Assembly: GCA_947172415.1 (NCBI GenBank)
Contig: OX359189.1
Location: 1,200,501-1,264,500, forward strand
Direction of reading: 5' to 3'
Length of the DNA: 64,000 bases
Source of the DNA: Chondrosia reniformis
Lineage: Eukaryota; Porifera; Demospongiae; Chondrillida; Chondrillidae
Of the stretch, positions 23,701 to 35,600 are shown piece after piece. Each line of letters opens with the position of its first letter. Position 1 is the first letter of the stretch. The notes below the pieces were generated by a model. It had not been told where the DNA came from and made no database searches. It worked only from the letters and a program-made list of their open reading frames with translations. Made by a program: the position numbers and the translations under genes.

Positions 23701-26700
23701 GTAGTTTCAGACTATAAGCCAACATCATATATAATGTACATTGTATACAGTGCACTCCGCCTAATCCGCCATCGCTTTATCCGCCAAACCGCACAATCCG
23801 CTGACCTTCTCCTGTACGAATTCATTTGTATTACAAAACTAGATAGATCCACCAATAACCTGTAAATCCGCCATCCGCCATAGTTTTTTGACATCAATTC
23901 CGCATAATATATTGTTTACGTACCACTTAATCCGCCATCAGCCCTTTTAACATTTCTTCAGTCGTTTACATAACGCTTTAGTCGTTTACATAACACCTCA
24001 GGGTTTGCTACAGTTGTCTACGGTTATGGCGTCAAAAAGTTTAAGGACTGATTTATCTACTGCGAAGAAGAAAGAAATCTGTGACTACAAGGATAAGAAT
24101 ACGAAGGCCACTCAAGACCAGATCACTGTCTGACTATTTTTGTACATAGTTATATAATCTTACACTTTTATGCATGTAGTATTTATACATTTTACACATT
24201 TTCAATGACAAAAGTTATGATAAACTTGGCTTCATATTGTATAATCCCCCATAAAATTGCCTAAACCAATTGTGGCGGATAAAGCGGAGTGCACTGTATA
24301 CTGTAATACACTATATGCACATTAGAAAACCATATCTCAAAAATTTGAATTTCTTAAGGCATGATAATTATAGCTAAACAAAATGAGTGACAACATTTTA
24401 ATGTACATACATATAAAACGTTATCATAATCTCTCTCTTGTCCTTAGGTCCCACCATGGTATAAAGAAGCGATAAGAGATAAACATGGCTTTGTTATTGT
24501 AAGAGTTAATCGAAGTGTGTTTACTGGCTCATCTCGTGTGGGTAAGACCTCATTAAAGTACAACTTGCTCCACAATAAGCCAAGGAAGGATAAGAAAAGT
24601 ACTACCTTACTTGAGGCACCAGAAGTAGCCATGATTTCTCGTGTGGGTAAGACCTCATTAAAGTACAACTTGCTCCACGATGAGCCAAGGAAGGATAAGA
24701 AAAGTACTGAGGCACCAGAAGTAGCCATGATTTCAGAGGCATATGTCCGAGGTTGGTCTGGTCTTTGGACAGAAGTTAAAGATGAATTTCTTGGAGAAAT
24801 GTTTTCAAATGCAGAAATCAAATCCCAAAAAAAGCTACCAACTGTGAAGCTCCCCTCAAATGAGCAACCTGTACCAGGTAGCAATTCTACAAGTGAAGAG
24901 GTTGTAGAGGAAGATGAAATTCTGTCAGATGACTCTTCACAAGAAGCAGCTGACTCATCAGATAATAACAGCGATCGCATGTTGCTATATGATGCACACA
25001 AATCATTTCTGGAGCGATACCACAGCAAATCTGAACAAGACGTTCAGCTGAAGGATGTCACATTCATCTATCTTCTAGACACAGGTGGGCAGCCATCCTT
25101 TCAGGAAGCGCTTCCAATGTTGCTGGATTTTCCCTGCAACTTTGTCCACACATTCAATGCTTCTTGCAAGCTCACAGATCCCTACATCAATACCTACTGC
25201 AGAGATGGCAAGACAGAGGAGAAACCTGAAGGGGAAAATACCCAAACCAGTTGGGAGCTCATGCAGCAATCTCTAATGTCAGCCTATACTATGTCACTGA
25301 AGCACAAACATTATCTGGAAAAGTTTGGTGGAAATGATCCCAAGCTGCGAATCTTCATCGTTGGTACACATCTAGGCAAGTTGAAGGATTCTCCTGATAA
25401 AGAGGAAGTGTTAATTTCTCATGATAATGTCCTTGAGCAAATCGAGTCCAAAGTATACCATGACTTTATAAAATTTCCAAAGGTCACCTACCAAGACCAC
25501 AAATCTTATGTGCTTTTAGATAGCCAATTTGAAGGTGAAAAAGATGAAATTGATCATAGCAAAAAGGCCTTGGCTGATCTTCGTCAGCGGCTTTCTGATG
25601 AGGAAGCGTGTATGGAATTGGCTGTACCAAAGTTGTGGTATTGTCTGCTACTCATTACTCGTAAAATCGAAAAGAAAATGTGGAACTATTCTGACCTGAA
25701 GTGGTTTTGTATTGAAAAGTCTTACATTGATAAGGATCATGCAGATGAGCGGTTTAAAGACATGCTTTCTCTTTTCCATTCTCTGGGATTTTATGTCTAC
25801 TTCCACATGCCAGATAAAATGAGCAGCGAATCCAATTTAGTTTGCACAGATGCCACTTTTCTATATCAGGAGATATCCAAAGTCCTTACTGTACAATATG
25901 CAGATAATCATCCAAGTCTTCGTCGTTTTAGGAAAACGGGTGAGATACCAGCTGTGAAAGCACCAGATCTATTTGATGCTCTTAGTGTTGACAAGAGCAT
26001 TCCTCCAGCATGGCTCCTCAGTGTACTCCATCATGTAGGGATAGCTGCCAAGACCTCTAAGGGTAGTAAAGACCACTATTTCTTGCCCTCTGTTCTCCCC
26101 AGTAGGAATGCTCTAGATTTGCTACCACAAAAAGGCACTGTAGATAATCTTAGTTTTACCATTTCCTGTGAAACTGAGTGTGCAAGTGACCATTTTTATG
26201 GCCTACCCACTGGTGTATTCCATCATCTGGTAGTAGATATGGCAAATAGGTCCAGCACCAAGGATGCAGAAAGTTTACACACCTGGGCTAGGATCCCTGA
26301 TCAAGCATATAGTAACATTATAAAATTTAATATTGCTAATATTTACTCAGACGTTTACTTGGTTAGGAAGGTAGACCACATTGAGCTAGTATTGCTCTGT
26401 AAGAGTTGCCACTCACTTGATGTTCATGAGCTCAATATGCTCTGCACTGCAATTAAATGCGAAATGAATAAGCGAATTGAGTATGTTTTGGAAAGCCTCT
26501 TTGGGAAGGATCTCAGCCAAGTTACCCTCGAGACGGGAGTGCTATGTACTGGTAAATCTTGCCAGTCTGAGAAGAGTGATACTGAGCATTTGTTACTTCT
26601 GACTAAATCGATTACTGGAACATGTACCAAGAATAATGAACAATTAGAGCTCCAACCAAGACAGTCTATTTGGATGGAGAAGGTAATGATAAAATATCTA

Positions 26701-28322
26701 CTACCAGAAATCACTGTTAGCACACAGTATGTTCTATTTTCACTTTATACTGTAAAAAGAACCTTTTTCCTGCTAATTAATATGATTTGCTTTAGTCTGG
26801 CCATACTTATACTTTATTAATTTACAGAATGTCACATTTTAAATAGGAATGCTGCAATAGCTGTATAACTCTTACTATTGGCTCGACAGTGAATTCACTG
26901 CTGTATATGTAGACATTGTTCTGATTGTGCAACCATTTAAGCAAATATTCATCACAATTCATTTAATCCTTACAATATTATTCCTATATATGCATATATC
27001 TCCTAGCTAATGATAGCATTGATAGCATCATACTTTATTCCAAATGGTTAACATATGTATATATACATTTACGTACATGTATTTATTTTTGTAGGAAGAA
27101 GTAGTTGAGGGAAGACTTGAAAAGAATGGCAACTATTGGTTCTTAAATGATTCAGAATCAGGTAAGTTAACATTGCACTCCTTATACAGTACCTTTCGAC
27201 ATTTCATTTCATAAGAGTGATTGACATGACATTCAAGGTAGTTCTTTTGTCAGTTATTAAGTTATATAAGCTGTTATTACATGTATCATTTTTAATTCAA
27301 TAACTTAGATAGAGGTGCTGTAACTACGGTTGATGGAGACTCAGACAGCAGTGACTCAGATAGAGATTCAAGGTAACATATAATCAACAAGCAGAGAAGA
27401 CACTGGCCATCCCTACTTCTAATTACAGTTTTAAATGTTTAAATTAGATTGCTAAGTTGCTAGTTCCAATTTTAGGTAGTTTGAAAGTAAAATCATCATC
27501 TTTAAATCCTTTCTATAGTTGCCTTCTCGATGAGACAAAACATATGGCTGTGCTCAAGAGGTACATAGTTGACAAGGTCCCTCATAAGTGGAAGGACATA
27601 GCTACTGAACTTGAATTTGACTACATCAAAGTGGAGGCTATAGAGGCTGATTCTGCAACGAATAGTGATCGACTGTTGACTGTCTTTGGTTTGTGGTTAA
27701 GGAAAGCAAATGGAACTGGAAAGAGGGAGAGAACACTTCAAACACTCTGCGAGGCACTAGACAATTGTGACTGCAAACCTGAATCAGAGGTCCTATCACA
27801 ACATTTTGGGATTAGTAAGTCTATGCTAGAAAAAATCTTTCTTTTAAGGATAAACTCTAAATGTTAATTTTGATGTAACTCTCAATGTTACCTACGTATA
27901 TTGATGTATCCTGTACTATATATTATAGGGCCTCTCTGGCTCACAACATTTTTTAATTCAATATACAGTGGCATAGGAAGTGGTCCGGTTGGTCTGGGTC
28001 TTTTAACTTCCTCTATAGGTCGGCACTAGACAGAAACTTCAGCTGAGGTCAAACCAAGTATTTTTTCCCTATAATTGTGACAGTTTTCTGTTCTCCTCAT
28101 CTGCATATTACAGTACATATATAGACCAGACCACTTTCAAATTGCTTCCTATGCTCCTGATATTGAATAAACATTCCTATTTGGAGATTAACAAACTGCT
28201 TCATATGTCTCCAAAGACTTTATATGCATGTGTGAAAGCTTTGTTAAATACTTGTCTTATAATTTTGCAATTTTGTAATTATGGCAGCTCCTGATCAAGT
28301 GACCAATTGGCGACTGGAATAA
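20736..28322 (+). CDS. Death-CARD-ROC-COR-Death protein, copy 2
   Basis: Exons 20736-20760, 20840-21130 (Death 1), 21494-21670 (11-aa repeats like EPQASQTADQT), 22044-22367 (CARD-like, e.g. EHVISQGQRQQFDST), 22887-22993 (linker), 24448-26682 (ROC-COR), 27095-27161, 27309-27372 (Asp/Ser-rich), 27519-27814 (Death 2), 28288-28322. All junctions keep phase, giving about 1206 aa. The ROC part carries the P-loop motif SRVGKTS twice, 35 residues apart, then DTGGQP and VGTHLG; the COR-like region follows. Death folds recruit partners by homotypic contact and ROC-COR modules are GTP-regulated dimerisers, so a scaffold or receptor role in innate-type signalling is likely but inferred. The penultimate region lost the basic tail of copies 1 and 3: a small change in the last exon gives TPDQVTNWRLE then stop. 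It has the fullest domain set of the three. Confidence 0.85.
21510..21660 (+). repeat. 33-bp coding repeat (11-aa units) in exon 3 of copy 2
   Basis: About four in-frame units of QTEPQASQTAD. The matching exon in copy 3 (33481-33624) is exactly 33 bp shorter and has three units. Copy 1 lacks this exon. Confidence 0.9.
23293..23600 (-). mobile_element. Decayed ribozyme-element relative (block copy 2)
   Basis: Same element as at 9659-9966. On the minus strand about 23419-23490 keeps a better stem II (GTCTTAAGGAC) and the stem I strand ccactcaaa, but the core has CTAATGA and AAAAC, so cleavage activity is not expected. Confidence 0.7.
23748..24296. mobile_element. Tigger/pogo-like MITE, family A (block copy 2)
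   Basis: Orthologous to the MITE at 10108-10660, with the same terminal repeats and TA flanks and a few point differences. It lies in the intron before the ROC exon. Confidence 0.9.
24532..24732 (+). repeat. Tandem duplication of the P-loop segment in the ROC exon
   Basis: The segment coding SRVGKTSLKYNLLH to EAPEVAMI (24532-24636) is repeated directly at 24637-24732, 105 bp apart. The second unit has a 9-bp deletion (TLL missing) and Asn-Lys changed to Asp-Glu. Copies 1 and 3 have one unit. The frame is kept, so the protein has two Walker A motifs. Confidence 0.95.
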
Positions 28323-29533
28323 AAAGGCCAGTTCTCCAGGTTTGTTTGCATAAAGTGTATGTAGTTCATGCAGTATATCTTTTGAAAGGATCATCTTTTG
28401 ACTTTTAGAGTGTCTAAATTTTAGTTGTCGGACGTTTCAACCCCAAGTGTCTTCTTCAGTGACTAATGTTGGTAGGCATTGGTTCCTGCCATTTTCGATT
28501 GCCTCATCAATGACATCATTCATTACATCATTTCCTGGGGAAGGATAAGAAAGGGAAGTACTCATAAAAAAAGCCTAGATTCCAACCAGATCTTCAAGTG
28601 TCTCTGCCTATAAAGTAGAGACCTACAGACCAACATCAGTCACTGAAGAAGACCCTTGGGGTCGAAACGTCTGATAATCAAAAGACACATCAAATTGTGT
28701 CATTAGACGCTCTAAAAGTCGAAAGATGGTCCTTTCAAAAGATAAGTTAGACGCAGTTAGAAGAAATCCTTATTCTATTTCGTACAGTATATTTATAAAC
28801 AAATATTTTGTATAACACAATGTCTGCAGTAAAAAACAAAAATAAATGAAAAGCTGACAATAGATGTTTTCTTAATTGTTTTTTTTTTTAATTTGATACA
28901 GTTGGCTCAAGGACAAGATATGCAATCATATTTAGCTACACTAAAATAATTGAACTAATATCCACTATCCACTCTTTCAAGTTTTTATATTTGCACACTA
29001 TGTAGTACTTGGTGTTTATTTGTACGTATATCTATTTACTATTGATTAAAAATCTTTGGATACGTATTTGCATAATCAGTGTATACCAAAGCTAATGTAC
29101 ATGTGATTGAATTGCAGTTAAGTAATGTCAAGGAGTGTGGTATAGAATACTTTCTAATTGAGGATGAACACTTGAGGTCTCAGGAACAAGCAAAGGTGGA
29201 TGCTAATACTTGGTGTCAGCATTCACAGATATCTATAAAGCATATCCAACGAATTTTAGAAATTTGATGTTTGGGCCTTAGGCCCTATCTACGTAGATCT
29301 CTTACCATACATCTCATATACTAGTAGTTAATGTTATAAAACTGGTTTGGATATACTGAAGTATGCAGTTGTATGTATACAGTTGTATAACTGTAGACAT
29401 TCATCGGTTTTGACTATTATGTATCGTTGTATAGTGCTACATGGTCTAAATAGACCTAGTGTGCACTCAAATATTAATAATAATAATAATAATATACGTT
29501 TCTATGGTAATACAATATGGCGACTGATACATA
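28323..29533. other. Region between copy 2 death-fold gene and second truncated SPAG17 copy
   Basis: It holds the foldback element (28376-28744), the remains of the old last exon (gtcagcagtaaaaaac-like sequence near 28824, degraded), and the intergenic block also seen at 15571-16241. An (aat)n microsatellite lies at 29472-29493. No intact coding exon is seen. Confidence 0.6.
28376..28744. mobile_element. Foldback element without nested MITE (block copy 2)
   Basis: Same inverted ends as at 14621-15360 (tatcttttgaaaggatcatc and its complement). It retains the empty target site for the family B MITE. Confidence 0.8.
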
Positions 29534-29926
29534 ATGTCCAAGGGGAAAAAGTCTGCAGGAAAATCGCAGCCAAGCGCTGCAGATGGAAACTGGGAGAAGC
29601 TTTTAGCCGATGATACTCTGTACAAGGTTCGTGTAAGCATATGTAACAGATCATAACAAGGTACCAAACCGAGCGAAATTGAACAAGATTGAGTATACTC
29701 GCCTAGTCGTGTTGTAAGCTTGCAGTTCAACTAGTGCTGAGCTGATAGATTCACTTCTGTTACACTATTTCTGGTTATTTCCTAGGATGATTGGAAACCG
29801 TACATTGTATTTATCGAGGGAGAAGGACGACCCTCAGAAGAACACTTGGATGCGCTGATGGCCGTAGTGGAGAAAGGATACAGGCGCAAATTTGGCTGTA
29901 TCGTAAAGAGTCAACTGCTAATCTCT
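29534..29926 (+). pseudogene. Truncated SPAG17 copy (exons 1-2), end of block copy 2
   Basis: Exons 29534-29626 and 29786-29926 match SPAG17 exons 1-2 with intact frame. The sequence then crosses the same SPAG17/CDK8 intron junction at about 29940 as block copy 1. Joining to the next CDK8 exon (exon 8 at 30494) would be out of frame. Confidence 0.9.
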
Positions 29927-30014
29927 GTAAGCTACTATTTAAGATAACCTTTGTACCCTGCTGCCATAGTGTTATGGAATCGCAATAGTGGCCTCATTGA
30001 GGTAGTTAGTGACA

Positions 30015-30174
30015 CATCCAGGTGACCTCCCTACCCAGGTGACCTCCCCCATCCAGGTGACCTCCCCCATCCAGGTGACCTCCCCACCCAGGTGACCTCC
30101 CCACCCAGGTGACCTCCCTACCCAGGTGACCTCCCCATCCAGGTGACCTCCCCACCCAGGTGACCTCCCCACCC
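30015..30174. repeat. Shortened 17-bp minisatellite (block copy 3)
   Basis: Only about nine units of the ccaggtgacctcccyac repeat remain, against 35-45 in the other copies. CDK8 exons 6-7 that should follow are missing. Confidence 0.95.
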
Positions 30175-30493
30175 AGAATACAGAATCTCAGAATACATAG
30201 TAACATCGTAGTTCCCTAAGAAAGTCTTAAGTACCCCATGCATCAATCCAATGAAGTAAAGTATTCTTAGAATACATAGTTTTTTGACATCAATTCCACA
30301 TAATATATTGTTTACATACACTTAGTATTGAGATCCTCTTTGAGCTGAAGCAGCTTGGGATCAAAGCAAATGCATTAACAATGGTCAGTTTGCAGTTTGG
30401 TTTTTGTAATGAGTTTCATTTTTCAAAGTGTGTAATTACAATGTGATATGAGGGTAGTATTTCCTATATTTTTTTTTTCATTTCAATATAAAG
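30175..30493. other. Complex rearrangement junction in block copy 3
   Basis: Between the minisatellite and CDK8 exon 8 lie, in order: about 100 bp of unplaced sequence (agaatacagaatctcagaat...), a 45-bp piece of the family A MITE (about 30277-30321), a SPAG17 exon 6 fragment (30324-30383) with its donor, then CDK8 intron 7 sequence from about 30405. CDK8 exons 6 and 7 are deleted. Such a patchwork suggests template switching during repair. Confidence 0.8.
30324..30383 (+). pseudogene. Fragment of SPAG17 exon 6
   Basis: Matches 42059-42118 of SPAG17 (agtattgagatcctct... tgggatcaaagca...) including the start of the next intron (gtcagtttgc), with changes such as GAT to AAT and AAG to ATG. It is isolated from other SPAG17 sequence. 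Confidence 0.85.
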
Positions 30494-31711
30494 AAAAAGA
30501 TTGGGAAGATATAAAGAAGATGCCAGATTATGAAAACCTCAAGTCTGATTTTAACAGTCGGAAGTGAGTGCATGTACAACAGCTCCTGAGATTCTGTGGT
30601 AGCATCAACTTTATATTGTTTGATAATATTATACATAAGAGATTCATACACTTGTTGTTTACAAGTTATTTTGTTTTAATTATTAGTTATAGTACCTGCA
30701 ACTTACAACGTTACATGGAGAAGCACAAGATTAGAGCCGAATCTAGCGCATTCCACTTGGTATGGTACTTGATGTTGTATAAACAGTTTTTGGAGTACAA
30801 CCACCTTCTTGTTGTTTTAAACCTGAGATAGTTAAGGATTGAATATACAGTTCAATTTAATACCTGCTTAATGCACTCCATAGACCTTTACTCTAAAGTA
30901 GATGTAGCATGTTAGAAAATGTGGGGTGTATTATTCGTGTGTGATGCAACCAAAGAACAGTATTGCACAATAAAGTCTCTCGTGCCAGTCCCCTTCACTA
31001 CAGATGTTGCCCTGTGAGGCTAGCCCCACCCCCAGCATGTACCTCTGTAGATCCACCTAAATTAGTACATGTCCATGACCACCATCCCTCTGTGTTCACA
31101 GCTGCAGAGGTTTCTCACAATGGACCCTACCAAGAGGATCACCTCGGAACAAGCACTGGTGGACCCATACTTTTTGGAGGATCCAAAACCGACAGCAGAT
31201 GTATTTGATGGCTTTACCATCCCCTACCCCAAGAGGGAGTGCATCAGTGAAGATAGTGACAAAGGAGATGAAAAGAACGATGTCAAAGTATGCTGACATT
31301 ATACAATATTGCTTATCATCATAGCATTGTCACAGCTCAGTGCAATTTACTCCCCTAGTTCAATATGATATACTGTATATGTATTGTGTGTGAAATTGTA
31401 TAGAGATTCAGGAACAAAGATTGTATTTCAGCAAATATGTTAAATTATACCTTATCAGTTGTATGTCTGTGTCTCCATAGCAACCAGGAGCCCCTCTCAA
31501 TAAAACTGCAGTTAGTCAGGAATCTGAGCCCTCAGCCAAGAGAAGTAGAATCACTACAACAGCTACAACTGACTATCATCAGTCCAGTAATGTTCAAGTC
31601 ACAAGTGGTCCCACCCGAGGCTATCACCACGCCCCCACCACAACCTATGGCTCCTCACAACAGGGCCACCAGACCCATCACTATGGACACCAGAGACAGC
31701 CGGGATACTGA
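30494..31711 (+). pseudogene. Truncated CDK8 copy, exons 8-11 (block copy 3)
   Basis: Exons 30494-30563, 30693-30759, 31102-31287 and 31481-31711 correspond to CDK8 exons 8-11, same lengths and phases, no stops. Against the full gene I count nine silent and one replacement change (Gly to Ser in the acidic linker). No kinase motifs remain apart from the C-terminal part of the lobe, and no upstream start exon is evident. Confidence 0.85.
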
Positions 31712-32677
31712 GAGACACTCAGGGCCAACATCACTACGTGGAACATTAGTAGATTATCCGTATTTTAAATTCTGAAGTAATATCAGAGATCTACTAATGG
31801 TAGTATGGTATATTACCAATTAGGTTGACATGGTAGCTTATTTAATGTACACATATATACAAGACATGAACAGAGATGTCAGTCTATACAACATACTGTA
31901 TACCATTTTGGATAGTGCATGGCCCTAGCATGCATCAATCTGCCCAGATGCACTTTAAAAGCTAACCAATACACCAGGTGACCTTCAAACACACATGCTA
32001 AAATACTGGAGATCGGGTATTTATACGTATGTATACCAATATATTGGCTAATGATTGGTGGACTGGAGTGCAGGCAGTCTCTTGTGATTGTGTGATGACA
32101 GAGTGATGACAGAGTGATGACAATGGACAGTCTAACCTATATAGTCTTGTATACTGCACAATAATCACATCATCTGATTGATCATATATATGTCTGTAAA
32201 TTACAGATTGTTCATCATCTCTTGTATATAATAATTCAACAGTCCCCTAACGATCGGTTATATAGTAAGGACTTTTGCTTTGAATCAAATTTTAATGATA
32301 TACCATATTAATCACTAGCACTCATACATTGGTGGCATATAATCTTGGATGTATATTTACATTGAAACAGCCTGATCTTAAAATAATATTGTGCTATTAT
32401 TAGACTTGTGATGTAATAAGGAATTTTTAAGACATTACCTTATATAGACGCTGAACATGGCTGTCGGGGCGAAAAGAGGGCGTTCTAGTCTCTCGATCTA
32501 GCACGTGGACTATAGCAAGTGAAGCCGAACTAGTTAATTATAAACAGAAAGGGTGATTGAAGCATTATTCGTTTGGAATCTTAGACGTGATACCCATTGA
32601 AATCCTTATTCTCTTCCGTAAATCTAACATTTCTAAGTTGTAGTACAGTTGTTTGGTTCAATTTTGATAAAGATAGC

Positions 32678-35600
32678 ATGAACAGAGAATCAAGAGTCAG
32701 AGGTAATGTACGCATTGAAGTGTGTTATGATATTTTTGAAGATACAGTATTTATAGTTGAGATTTCTCTCCCTTTCTATAGACTATCCAAACTTTGAATC
32801 TAAACTGATAGTGCATTTAAAAGATTTAGGTAACTGGAGATGGGTGTTGGTCCATCTTGGAATATCACTTAGGAAATGTGATGCAGCACTCCGTGATAGC
32901 TTTGGTGATTCTAATAAAGCCTTTTTCAAATGTCTTCTCCACTGGGTTGATTTGAATGTGAAGGATACTAAAGGTACATGGAGTGAGCTATTTGATGCTC
33001 TAAGAAAAGGAGAAGAAGCAGGAGCAGCTGTAGACTTGGAATACAATATCTTTAGTTCTCTCTCACAAACTGGTTAGTTTTACAAGTATTCACTAGTTTT
33101 AGGGCTGATATTTTTTAATTCCTCTCAATTTCTCTGCTTTCACATTGTCCTATGATAATCGCAAATAATGATCTGTGCTGTCACTGTATACTGTCCTATT
33201 CTCCCTGTCTGCCAAAGATTAATGTCTCCACTGTAAATTTTTATATTGGAATTCCTGTTTTTGCTAAGTGATCTGTATAATACAATGTCTACTAAATGTA
33301 AAGTACTGTAAATAATAAATAAATAGAGCTAGTTCCAACATATACGTATAGATCTTATATACGAAGATGGTTCTCCATAGGCCAGACAACTTTTAACCAC
33401 CATATTTATTTGAGAATGTAAAAAGGAGAAGTGCAAGTGATAATAGGTCGTCATTACCAGAATGTTCTTTACTTTATTAGGAGAACATGAGTCATCAGAG
33501 TTATCCCAAACAGAACCACAAGTCAGTCAAACTGCAGACCAGACAGAACCACAAGCCAGTCAAACTGCAGATCAGACAGAACCACAAGCCAGTCAAACTG
33601 CAGACCAGACAGCAACCATCACAAGTCAGTCAAACAGTTGTATAACTTATAGAAATGTTCTACTGCATGCATGGTAAATGAATATTTACCTGTGAAAACC
33701 AGTAGCTATACCATTTCACACAAAGCCAGTACAAAGTACAGTCACTATACGTAGTCAGTATATTGCATATAAAGTGCTTATCATGGCAGCTCACCATTAA
33801 GCGTTTACTATGATTGCAGTTTACCATTTTGAAAGTGTATATACGTAAATACATATACATATGTAGATATACAGCTTCACTGCATGTAAATGTACCTGCA
33901 GTTCATTGTAAAGTTATCATTCCACAGAATGTATATGCTACAATAAGTAGACTTTACATAACTGTAATGAATTAAGGCTTCACATGCTTGTCCATATAGC
34001 AATGAAAAGGAGACCACAAGAGATCATTGCATTCCTGGACCAATGCTTGCAGAGTCATATAAAGTACTGTGATGCGAAAGCAATACGTTTTGATCTTGAA
34101 CTTGAGCATGTCATATCTAAAGGACAGAGACAACAGTTGGACTCTACTTTAAGTGTAGCTGATGCAAATACCCTGTTCTACCAGTTCCTTTACAATGATC
34201 CATCTCCAGTGACACTTGCAGCAGCTGCTAAAGTACTAAAGAAAGCTCCTAATACTACAAACATGAATAAGGCATTTGCAAAGGTTATTGAAGATTTCTT
34301 GCATCTCGAAGTTACCTCACCAGGTGGGTATTCATGTGTAACTATGAGTGATATCCTTAATTTTAAACTTAGCTTTGCCTTACAGCCTGGTGGCATTTTC
34401 AGCTCCCAGAACAGCTTTTTTAACTAACTGAAAGTTGTCTGAAACAGCCTATAATGGCTACAAGTACATAGGTAGAACACCTTTCTCATTTTCTTCTTCT
34501 TTTCTTTTATTTCACGCTAGCACACAAACTAGCCTATATATGTCAATTAATATTATTTGATGTACGTATTATTGTCAAAAATTTGTAGAGGCTAGGGAAT
34601 AGGCAGCCTTAGGTTTGAGATGTGGTCTCACAGTGCATGGGATGTAAGTAGCTAACAGTGACTCAAGTGCTCTGTCTGCAACTTCACAGATCGATGGATT
34701 GTCTTAAACAATTTAAAGTATAATTGACAAAGATGATCCAATTGAATTCATTAGACATCTGTCCTTGGAACACAAAATAGTTACTTGCAACACTGTATCA
34801 TTTAGGTATACTTGTCTAATGTTACTGTACTAATTAATCTGTAGATCTTCCAACTGCTGAGGAACCACAGAGCATTGAGACATCAACTAACCCAACACAT
34901 ACACAGCATGATTCTGATAAGCCTATTAACAGCCAAGAACACAGTGAAGAGGTATATCAAATACTGTATGCATACAAATTTTGTGGGACATATATTTCAT
35001 GAATCCCCTGTAGCAGTCTTAATTGGCAGGCGGTCCTGCTAGTTGTTATAATTGTCACACAAAGTATTCAGGGTGTAGTTTATGTACATTTTTTATGAGC
35101 TTACTAAAAGGTTGACACAATGCTGCACAACCTCATATACGTCATACAAATGACTTGCATAATAGTCAATGAAGTTAGTTTATGGTCTGAAAAATTGAAA
35201 CATTTTAAAGTTTAATTTATTAAACAACTCTATATAATTTAAAAAATTGGGACTTTAAGATCTACGTACGTATATATAACTTATGAATATATACGTACAT
35301 ACGTACATTTAATTCTGGATTTACCCGACCCACTCATGACTCAATTGACATAAACTAGAGTCTCCCCTTTGCCACTCAAAAGGATGGTAGAGCCACAGTT
35401 GTTTTGTTTTTAAGACTCATTAGGATATGATGGAAATATGAAAACGAGATACCCAACGTGTGTCTGAGTCAGTGACCACTAAATATTGAATAATATGCAG
35501 TTTTATGATCAGCTACATAATATGTAGATCTTAAAGTCTCCTATTTTTCCAATAACTACATACTATATGATATGAAATGGGGTAGACTGGTAATAATACT

